A stretch of DNA of 64,000 nucleotides from contig NZ_JAGJBY010000002.1 of the NCBI RefSeq assembly GCF_020010905.1, forward strand, positions 4,712,001-4,776,000. The letters run 5' to 3'. Source of the DNA: Streptomyces acidiscabies (GTDB taxonomy: Bacteria; Actinomycetota; Actinomycetes; Streptomycetales; Streptomycetaceae). The notes beneath the pieces are model-generated. The model did not search any database. It was not told where the DNA came from and saw only the letters and a program-made list of their open reading frames with translations. The position numbers were made by a program, and so were the translations under genes. Below, one piece after another: positions 25,129-32,425 of the stretch. Every line of letters starts with the position of its first letter. Positions within the stretch are counted from its first letter, which is position 1.

Positions 25129-28100
25129 TCAGGGTCGAGGGGACGCGACGACCAGTTCCGCGAGGTCCAGGAAGGCGCGCGTCGTCGACGCCCGCAGCCG
25201 GTCCGGCGCCCAGTGGGTCGAGCGCAGCGCGTTGTCGAAGGGAACCCGGACCGTCCGGGCGGGACCGATGCCCAGCTCCTGGACGAAGCCCGGGGACAAC
25301 CGGGTGCGCACAGAGCTGTCGAGAAGCGTGGTCACCACAACGGCCTCGTCGACCAGACGCTGGTGTCCGCTGTCGCGCAGCGCGTCGAGCGTGCGCAATG
25401 CCCCGTCGAGGGACAGGTAGTGGGAGCCGCAGCACAGGATCAGCCGGTCCGTGTGATTCAGGACGGCGTCGGCCGGCCAGCCCAGGAGGCGGGGCGACCA
25501 GTCGGCGAGCACGAAGGAGTAGTACGGCGCCGTGTGCTCCAGCACGCGCGTGTACTCCTGCGCGTGCAACGGGTTGGGGGTGTAGCGGCCCGGACGATGG
25601 GCGGCGATCTGGAGGCCGGACGTGAGCCGTGTGGTGAGGGCGCGGACGTCCGCGTACGCCGGACCGGTCCGCAGGGCGGCGAGATCCCGCAGGGTGGCCG
25701 GGTTGCGGTCGGTGAGGAATCCGTCGAGCGCCCCCTCCGAGGGAGCGCCGTCGAGGGCCAGGACCGGCTCACCCCGCACGGTGGCGAGGACGGAGCCCAG
25801 CATCACCGTCGTCGTGGCCCGCCCGCTGTGCGGGCCCGCGCCGACCAGAGTCAGCCGCCTGCTGTACGGCAGCGGAACCCGCAGTCTCCCCATACGGGCC
25901 TCCGCCTCCCGGCGTCCCGGGCCGAGACGCGGCAACCGCAGCGGGAGATCACCGGGGGTCTCCCGAGGCAGGGCGAGCGGAACCCGGGCGAGGGCGTCGC
26001 CGCGGCCGACGGTGTGGGCCTGAGCGGCGCCGGGACGGTGCAGGGCGACGTACCGGGCCAGCGCGTCGGCGATCTCGCTCGCGGCCGGCCGCAGCCCGGG
26101 ATCCGTCTCCTGGCAGCGCAGCACCAGCCTCCTGAGCGGCTCCCAGGTATCGCCCTGCCACAGGTGCATCCCCTCGGGCAGCCCCGGCACCCGCAGCCCC
26201 GCCTTGGTGCTGATGAGCTGGAGCAGCCCGCCCAGCGAGCGCACGTTGTCCGCGGCCGTGGGGACGGGTCCAGCGCCCAGATGGTGCCCGTCGACGACGC
26301 AGTCCGAGAGGCCACCCAGCACGACGGTCCGGCGCAGCACGTAAACGGTGTCGGCGCCGAGGTCCGCGAGGACCAGACCCGAAGCGTGGCACTGGGCGAG
26401 GGCGCTGGCCAGGTGGTACCCGACCAGGAGACCGCGGAGCGTGTCGAAGGGGGCGGCTCTGCGGCGGAACGCCTCGTCGACGAACTCACCGAGGTGGACG
26501 GGGCGTGCCCGGGGCGACTCGCTGTCCACGACCGGTGTCATCGCGAGCCACGGCGGGGAGTCCTCGAACCCGGTCCCGAGCAGCGCCGGAGCGTACGGTC
26601 CCTGGAGCCGGGTCAGCGCCTGCGCCTCCACCTCCAGCAACCGCGCGTTCGAGGCGGGCCGGTCCGGCCGCGGGACCCGCAGCACGGCATCCGCACCACC
26701 GTCGGCGACCGCCCGGTAGAGCAGCGTGCGCCTCCCTGGACGCCGGCCGCGCAGCGCGTACGGGCCCAGTCGGACGGGATCCTGGCCGGTGAGCGGTCCC
26801 CAGTCGTCGGCCGCTTCGGGGACCGCCTGCTCCGGGTCCGCGCCCGGCAGCGGTGAGCCGCGTTCGAAGGACACCCCGAACCGGCTGAGCAGCCGCCGCT
26901 CGACGCTGGTGAACGGCTGGTGTGCGGCGGGCAGTTGGGCGGAGCCCTCGGGGTGGGCCAGCCAGGAGGGGAAGTCGGGGGACCGGCCGGCCAGCTCCTC
27001 CAGTCGGCGGCCGATCAGGCGGTTGGTGCGCAGGAGCTCGGCCTGCGGCACCGCGTGCAGCAGGACCGCCTTGGCGTCCTCGGAGAAGTCGAACACCCGG
27101 TGTTTCGCGGGCAACGGCCCCGGCACGGGTGCGGGATGCGGCCGGATCAGGCCGCCGAGGAATACTTCCGCCAGGTGCGAGGGCCGTGCCGCGGGCACCT
27201 CGCGCTGCACCAGTCGCATCACCGGCACCGACAGCGGGGTCACCGCCGCGAGGTGGGCCGCCAGGCGGTACGCCTCCGGGGTGGCCGCGTCCCGGAAGTG
27301 CTGGGCGCTGCCGGCCTCGCGCGGCGCGGCGACGGCCCCGTCCCGGTCGGAACGGTCGAGCAGCGGCAACTCCGCGGTGGCGCCGGGTGAGGCGAGCAGC
27401 CGTGCCCAGCGGTGCAGGGACGCGACGGTCGGCTCCAGGACGGCTACCGGTACCCCCTCGAAGACGGCCAGCTCAGGAGGGAGCACCGGATCGGTGATCC
27501 CCCAGAACGCGCCGGGGCTGCCGATCCGCCGGGTGGTGACCTGCCAGTGCCCGGCGGCGATACCGGACGCCTCCCACAGCTCGGGCGGCAGGGTGTGCAG
27601 GACCGCGACCGGTCCGTGCGCCGCCCGCCCGGCCAGCAGGCTGTGCAGGGTGCCGGTGCGCCATGCGGCTCCCATGCCGTCGCTGACGACCAGGACGAGA
27701 GTCCGGCCCGACGGGTCGTTGATCGCGGAGAGCGGCAGTCCGGGACTGTCGGGCTCGAACGCGCCCGCGTGCAGGCGCGGCTCGCGGCCCCGCGTGTCGA
27801 GGCCGAACACCCGGGTGCTGGCGAAGGCGCCCAGCCGCTCCAGCAGGACCCGCAGTTCGGTACCGAGCCGGTGCCACAACAGCATGGACAGGCCGTCGTC
27901 CACGAGCAGAGCGAGGCGCAGCCGGCGCTCTCGCACCGGGCGCTGCACCACGTCCGGCAAGCCGGTCTCGGCGAATCGGGCGGCGGTGCGCTTCTCGTCG
28001 ATCTCCACACGATGGCGGCTGTCGCTGCGAAGCCTCAGCGGTCTCAGCGCGCGGCCCACGGCGAGTTCGTCGCCGAGTGCCTTGTCCTCGGGGACGCGGA

Positions 28101-28461
28101 CCGGCATCGCCCTGCGGGATTCGGGCCGCGACCCCGGCGACGGGACCGGCGGTGCCTGGCGAGCGGCTCCGTACAGGGCCGAGGGGATGAGGTCGGGCAG
28201 GTCCGGATCGTCCGGGTCGGGCTGCCGGGGCTCGACGGCGGTCCGGTCCGGCTCGGGAGCGGGAGCGGGTGGGGGCGGGGGCTGCGGGAGCGGCGAGGCC
28301 GGTCGTGGAGACAGGGGGGCGTCCGTGTTCGCGGTCAGCCGGCGGGCCAGCCACAGGACGTCGAGGATCTGGTCGGCATCCAGTTCCCGCATGCCGTACC
28401 CGCACGCCCGCAGGATCCGCAGGACCTCGTCCAGCCGCTCCCCGCCACCCGTCATCGTCAC
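25129..28461 (-). CDS. SAV_2336-type protein: vWA-like, pseudokinase and MinD-like domains
   Basis: This 1110-residue fusion begins with an SAV_2336-type N-terminal part and a Pro-rich linker (about 45-90). A vWA-like Rossmann domain follows (RLALLVDDGLSMLLWHRLGT; LVLVVSDGMGAAW). A kinase-like domain comes next at about 560-780. Its VAxK lysine position reads VLRV, its catalytic loop HASGLVLADLGADTV lacks the usual Lys and Asn, and its DFG position reads LGGLSD, so catalysis is unlikely. The last 300 residues resemble a MinD/ParA NTPase with a degenerate P-loop (GAGPHSGRATTT) and FVLADWSP as Walker B. GTG 28461 overlaps the MoxR stop. In VMAP-type conflict systems the vWA protein pairs with MoxR; the fused domains here are extra. 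Domain borders are approximate. Confidence 0.75.
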   Translation of the reverse strand: MTMTGGGERLDEVLRILRACGYGMRELDADQILDVLWLARRLTANTDAPLSPRPASPLPQPPPPPAPAPEPDRTAVEPRQPDPDDPDLPDLIPSALYGAARQAPPVPSPGSRPESRRAMPVRVPEDKALGDELAVGRALRPLRLRSDSRHRVEIDEKRTAARFAETGLPDVVQRPVRERRLRLALLVDDGLSMLLWHRLGTELRVLLERLGAFASTRVFGLDTRGREPRLHAGAFEPDSPGLPLSAINDPSGRTLVLVVSDGMGAAWRTGTLHSLLAGRAAHGPVAVLHTLPPELWEASGIAAGHWQVTTRRIGSPGAFWGITDPVLPPELAVFEGVPVAVLEPTVASLHRWARLLASPGATAELPLLDRSDRDGAVAAPREAGSAQHFRDAATPEAYRLAAHLAAVTPLSVPVMRLVQREVPAARPSHLAEVFLGGLIRPHPAPVPGPLPAKHRVFDFSEDAKAVLLHAVPQAELLRTNRLIGRRLEELAGRSPDFPSWLAHPEGSAQLPAAHQPFTSVERRLLSRFGVSFERGSPLPGADPEQAVPEAADDWGPLTGQDPVRLGPYALRGRRPGRRTLLYRAVADGGADAVLRVPRPDRPASNARLLEVEAQALTRLQGPYAPALLGTGFEDSPPWLAMTPVVDSESPRARPVHLGEFVDEAFRRRAAPFDTLRGLLVGYHLASALAQCHASGLVLADLGADTVYVLRRTVVLGGLSDCVVDGHHLGAGPVPTAADNVRSLGGLLQLISTKAGLRVPGLPEGMHLWQGDTWEPLRRLVLRCQETDPGLRPAASEIADALARYVALHRPGAAQAHTVGRGDALARVPLALPRETPGDLPLRLPRLGPGRREAEARMGRLRVPLPYSRRLTLVGAGPHSGRATTTVMLGSVLATVRGEPVLALDGAPSEGALDGFLTDRNPATLRDLAALRTGPAYADVRALTTRLTSGLQIAAHRPGRYTPNPLHAQEYTRVLEHTAPYYSFVLADWSPRLLGWPADAVLNHTDRLILCCGSHYLSLDGALRTLDALRDSGHQRLVDEAVVVTTLLDSSVRTRLSPGFVQELGIGPARTVRVPFDNALRSTHWAPDRLRASTTRAFLDLAELVVASPRP

Positions 28462-29414
28462 AGAGCTCCGGTCAGCTGGTGCAGCACGGCGTCGAGCAGC
28501 CCTTCCGCGTCCAGGTCGACCCCGCCCGTGCGCAGGAAGACGGCGTTGAGCAGTTGGTCGGTGGCGAGCTCACCAGGCGCGCGGCGGCCCAGGAACGCCT
28601 CGATCAGGTCGTCCGCCTCGCGCATGACCTCCTCACCCAGATGCGCCGCGACGATGGCCCGCAACCGATCCGCGTCCGGCACCGGCAGGGCGAGCCGGAC
28701 ACACCGGCGGAGGAACGCGGGCGGGAAGTCCCGCTCACCGTTGCTGGTGATGACGACGACGGGGAACTCCGTGCACTGGACGCGCCCCCGGTGCACCCGG
28801 ACCGTGCCGCCGTGGTCGTGGGTCTGCACCTCGACGTCGGCCATGTCCTCCGGGAGCCTGGAGAGTTCCCCGATCTCGAAGACGCCCTCCTCGAAGACGG
28901 TGAGCAGGTCGTTGGGCAGGTCGACATCTCCTTTGTCCATCTCGTCGATGAGCAGACAGCGCGGCGCGGCCGTCGGCACGAGCGCGGTGCCGAGCGGGCC
29001 GAGGCGGACGAACGTGCCGATGGACGGCTCGCGTTCGCCGCGGTCCCGACTGAGCGCCGCCTCGTGCAGACGGCCGATCGCGTCGTAGCCGTAGAGGGCC
29101 TCCTCCACGGTGGAGCGGCTGTTGACCGGCCAGCGCAGCAGCTCGCCCAGACCCAGCTCGTACGTGATCGCGTGGGCCAGGGACGACTTGCCGGTCCCGG
29201 CCGGTCCGGTGACCAGCAGCGGGCGGCGCAGATGGAGCGCGGCACTGACGACGTCGGCGTGCCGGGGCTCGATGAGGTACGGCCGTTTCGGGCCCGGCCC
29301 CGGGACCGGCGAGAAACGGCGCCACGGCGGGGCGGGCGGGAGGGCGACGGACCTCGGAATGCTGTCGCCCCGGAAGAGGCGCCAGTCCGCCTCGGAACCG
29401 GACGCGGATGTCAT
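28458..29414 (-). CDS. MoxR-type AAA+ ATPase
   Basis: This 318-residue AAA+ protein has Walker A VTGPAGTGKSSLAH, Walker B CLLIDEMDKGDVDLP, a sensor-1 segment VVITSNGERDFPPAFLRRC with the arginine finger, and a C-terminal helical lid. MoxR ATPases remodel partner proteins, usually with a vWA-domain partner, here the next gene. I choose ATG 29414 (MTSASGSEADW) because it overlaps the stop of the VMAP gene (ATGA); longer upstream extensions are antisense-like and unconserved. It is the ATP-driven component of the predicted conflict system. Confidence 0.9.
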   Translation of the reverse strand: MTSASGSEADWRLFRGDSIPRSVALPPAPPWRRFSPVPGPGPKRPYLIEPRHADVVSAALHLRRPLLVTGPAGTGKSSLAHAITYELGLGELLRWPVNSRSTVEEALYGYDAIGRLHEAALSRDRGEREPSIGTFVRLGPLGTALVPTAAPRCLLIDEMDKGDVDLPNDLLTVFEEGVFEIGELSRLPEDMADVEVQTHDHGGTVRVHRGRVQCTEFPVVVITSNGERDFPPAFLRRCVRLALPVPDADRLRAIVAAHLGEEVMREADDLIEAFLGRRAPGELATDQLLNAVFLRTGGVDLDAEGLLDAVLHQLTGAL

Positions 29415-31549
29415 GCGCTCTCCTGTGGCTCGCTCAGCTGTAATCGGGGCACGGCACGGTCGGCGTCGGCCCAGGCGAGGACCGGACGGCCGGGGAACCC
29501 GGGCCGTCCGGCCAGAACGTTCGCGCGGTAGCCGCGCACTTCGTCCGGCAGCTCCCGCGTGGCGACCTCGGCCATCCACTTGACGACATGCGACCTCCCG
29601 TTCGAGCCGCGGTCCCACACCACCACAGGGATACCCAGGACGAGGCAGGTCTGCACGATCCTGCGTCGTGACGGACCGGGCGGTACATCCACGAAGACGC
29701 AGACCGTGTCGAGCCGGTTGACCAGTTCCGGGTAGACCGTGTCAGGACTGACGGACTCGTCGACCGTGAACGGTCCACCCGAGTCGAGCCGACTCCATCT
29801 GGTGCGCCAGTGGGACAGGAAACGCCCGTGCCGGCGCAGCAGTTCGGGACAGTGCACGACCACCGGGAACTCCACCCCGAGCACCCCGGGCACGAGTTCT
29901 CCCGGCAGCCGCGCCGCCCACTCGTCCACGGGCAGGTCGAGGCTGTCCCGGTCCACGAGCACCTCGACCATCGGTGGCGGGGCGCCCTCGGCGGCGGGCG
30001 AGAGGGAGGTGACGACCCGCAACACCTCCCGGGCCGCCTCCGACGGCGTGTACGACACGACGCTCTCGGTCGACACCCGCCGCGGCCCGGACCCCTCGTC
30101 GCACCAGATCCCCAGCCGATGCCGGCCCGGCCGGGCCCGGGTGACCTCCACCAGCACCCGCACGCGCACGGAACGCTCCCGCGCCGAGCGGGCCCACACC
30201 AAGGCGTCCTCCCGCCGCTCGCTCAGGGCGCCCCGCGCGACGCCGAGCCGCGCGGCCACCCCCTTCGTCCACAGCCGCAGTTCCGCCCGCAGAGGCTCCG
30301 CGCACAGCTCGGCGACGTACTCCATGGCACGCAGCAGCGCCGGAACCCTTCGTTCCCCTTCGGTGAGGCGGCCGTCCCCGGGCAGCGCCTCCAACTGTCC
30401 GACCAGACTGTCGAGATCCTTGCCGTCGGGGTAGACGGCCAGGTGAGGGAGAGCGGCGCGCACCGCCTCGGCCAGTCGCCCGCGCTCCGCGCGGCCCATG
30501 AGCAACAGATGCCCGCGGAGTTCGGCGTACTCCTGTGGGGTCAGCAGCAGGGCGGCCGGCACGAGACCGGCCGCTGCCAGGACGCGGTCGGCGCCGCTGC
30601 CGGCTTCACCTCGCAGAAGAGCGGTGAGGGCGGGCAGGGCGCGTGGGTGCGTGAAGAGGAACGCGGCGAACTCCTCGGGCGTCGGCGGGGTGACGTCGCT
30701 CGCGTACCGGACACCGCAGGCCCGGGCCAGCCGCCGGCCGTACTCGACGCGTCCGTTGCCCGGGGGCAGCAACTCCGCCAGGAGATCCGCCAGCACCCCG
30801 AGGGCGGGCTCGTCGGGGTCGAGCACATCGGTCGCCGCGACGTCCAGCACACCCAGCGGGCGCAGTTCGTCCTCGATGCGCTGCCAGGGGATGACCATGC
30901 TGCGCCGGATCGTGTCCTGAGGGCTGTACGACCCGGAGACCGGGTCCCGGTCCGGCACGGTGTTAGCGGCGACCAGGCCGACCACGGCGTGGTGGTCCAC
31001 GGACCACAAGGGGCTGCCGCTGTAAGCGGGACCCACGGCCTTCCCGGTGGGTGCCCCGTCGACGTAGCCCACGGGGCCCGCGATCAGGGTGACGGTGACC
31101 TCGGCGACCGACTCCTGGAGGGCGCTGCCGTGCCAGGCCAGCGCCCGCTGCCGGAGCGCCATCGCGGTCCTGCGCGGTGGCGCGGGCAGGTCGTGCGACG
31201 TCCCTTCGAGCCGCAGCACCGCCAGGTCACCGAGCCAGGTGCGGGCGCCCGTGCGGACCCTCTCGCCGTTCGCGGAACGCGGCGGGATCCAGTGCTCGAC
31301 ACGCGCGTAGTACCGACGGGAGCCGAGCGTGCCGTGCAGGTCCACCGGAATCATCCTGAGGTCCGGATCGCGGGGGTCGGACCAAGCGCGGCCCAGCGCG
31401 TCGTTGACGACATGGGCGCAGGTCAGGACGGTGCCGGCGCCGACCACCATGCCCGCACCCGCGATCCGGTCGGTGTCCGCGCGGCGCACCGAGACCACAT
31501 GGTGGGCCGGATCCTCGTCCGAGGCCGTCTCGTCCAGGAACCAGCTCAC
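29411..31549 (-). CDS. VMAP protein with N-terminal trypsin-like protease
   Basis: The first 210 residues of this 712-residue protein form a trypsin-fold protease with an apparently complete triad: His46 (LTCAHVV), Asp108 (WLGDLAVLRL) and Ser177 (AYSGSPL). A short helical module (about 225-310, LADLLAELLPPGNGR onward) looks like an effector-associated domain. The remainder matches the vWA-MoxR-associated protein middle and C-terminal regions (EVTRARPGRHRLGIWCDE; VVHCPELLRRHGRFL; GIPVVVWDRG). In described ternary systems VMAP couples signal detection to an effector, and here the effector is probably proteolytic. GTG 31549 has GGAG upstream. There is a 3-bp gap from Trypco1 and an ATGA overlap with MoxR. 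The substrate is unknown. Confidence 0.8.
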   Translation of the reverse strand: MSWFLDETASDEDPAHHVVSVRRADTDRIAGAGMVVGAGTVLTCAHVVNDALGRAWSDPRDPDLRMIPVDLHGTLGSRRYYARVEHWIPPRSANGERVRTGARTWLGDLAVLRLEGTSHDLPAPPRRTAMALRQRALAWHGSALQESVAEVTVTLIAGPVGYVDGAPTGKAVGPAYSGSPLWSVDHHAVVGLVAANTVPDRDPVSGSYSPQDTIRRSMVIPWQRIEDELRPLGVLDVAATDVLDPDEPALGVLADLLAELLPPGNGRVEYGRRLARACGVRYASDVTPPTPEEFAAFLFTHPRALPALTALLRGEAGSGADRVLAAAGLVPAALLLTPQEYAELRGHLLLMGRAERGRLAEAVRAALPHLAVYPDGKDLDSLVGQLEALPGDGRLTEGERRVPALLRAMEYVAELCAEPLRAELRLWTKGVAARLGVARGALSERREDALVWARSARERSVRVRVLVEVTRARPGRHRLGIWCDEGSGPRRVSTESVVSYTPSEAAREVLRVVTSLSPAAEGAPPPMVEVLVDRDSLDLPVDEWAARLPGELVPGVLGVEFPVVVHCPELLRRHGRFLSHWRTRWSRLDSGGPFTVDESVSPDTVYPELVNRLDTVCVFVDVPPGPSRRRIVQTCLVLGIPVVVWDRGSNGRSHVVKWMAEVATRELPDEVRGYRANVLAGRPGFPGRPVLAWADADRAVPRLQLSEPQESA

Positions 31550-31552
31550 CGC

Positions 31553-31933
31553 TCACTCCGCCGCAGTCGGGACCGTTGTCCAGGTGGCGGTCACGGTGAG
31601 ATGAGCCTGCCCGCTTCCGCCGACGATCCCGAGCCTCAGGTCCTGCCCGACCTGCACTCCGAAAGTCACACTCAGCTCGCCGGGCGGCTCGGGCACAGCC
31701 CGCACGGCGTCGTGCACCTCTTGCAGAAGCGGCCCCAGCGGGCGCAGCGCCAGACGCAGAGCACCCGCCGTGAACTCGGCGGCGACCCGCCTCCCGGAGG
31801 CCACCGGGACGACGGTCCCCATGCCCTCGGGAAGGTCGTCGTCCTGCTCGGACGCGTATCCGTCCGGAGTCGCGGTCAGCAGGAACCTCACGGGCGTTCC
31901 GTCGATGAACTCCCCATCCAAAACCGTGGACAT
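31553..31933 (-). CDS. Trypsin-co-occurring protein (Trypco1/CU044_2847 family)
   Basis: This 126-residue all-beta-like small protein (VLDGEFIDGTPVRFLLT; LSVTFGVQVGQDLRLGI) resembles the CU044_2847/Trypco1 family that occurs next to trypsin-like effectors in actinobacterial conflict loci. It may be a pilot, inhibitor or substrate of the neighbouring protease. It is the first gene of the leftward operon. ATG 31933 is preferred over an upstream in-frame TTG at 31951; both have weak ribosome sites. Confidence 0.7.
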   Translation of the reverse strand: MSTVLDGEFIDGTPVRFLLTATPDGYASEQDDDLPEGMGTVVPVASGRRVAAEFTAGALRLALRPLGPLLQEVHDAVRAVPEPPGELSVTFGVQVGQDLRLGIVGGSGQAHLTVTATWTTVPTAAE

Positions 31934-32425
31934 GACCACATTGTGACCCAACTCGCCCAGTCTGGCAGCCCGTTCACCAGGACGACCGCGACCTGCCGCA
32001 AAGAAGAAGGTCTTGCGCGCATGGCTGTGCCGGTGCCCTGCGCATCAGGGTCTCAGGTGGGGATGTCATGGACTTCTCGGCGACCGTGACCCGCGGCGTG
32101 GACGTCTGGATGCCCGTGGCCGCACCCCACAACAGGGCCCGGGCCACGGCGACCGAGGCGGTGTCGGTGAACCCCAGCCCCGTGAGCGGCGCCCTCGCCG
32201 TCGAGCCGTCCACGACGGACTGCCGACTGATGGCCCTGGCGAACCTTCACACCAACGCGACCACCTTCTGGGACCCGCTGACAACGGTCAGTCCTGCGGT
32301 CCCGCCACCGTCACCGTGCTCAGGGCCGAACGGCCCCCATCCGGACCCTGTCCGGCACTCCCTCCTGGTGATCACGGCCGCGAGCATCGAAGAGCCGGAC
32401 ACGAGGCACGAGGAGAGGAACGGCG
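31934..32425. other. Divergent intergenic region between the conflict operon and pflB
   Basis: This 492-bp stretch must hold both promoters. A rightward frame from ATG 32068 to about 32280 (MDFSATVTRGVDVWMP...) has strong GC at third positions but no family I recognise; it then runs on without a stop through the pflB start. It is probably a gene remnant rather than an expressed protein. A palindromic box lies at 32323-32336. Confidence 0.4.
32323..32336. promoter_or_regulatory. DevR/OsdR-like box upstream of pflB
   Basis: GGGCCGAACGGCCC lies 90 bp before the pflB ATG. A different palindrome, CCGGAC-CCT-GTCCGG (32341-32355), follows directly. Confidence 0.65.

Noticed and set aside
23512..26856. 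A 1114-codon rightward frame opposite jetA and the vWA fusion gene
   Set aside because: It is an antisense shadow with no motif. The leftward proteins are well supported.
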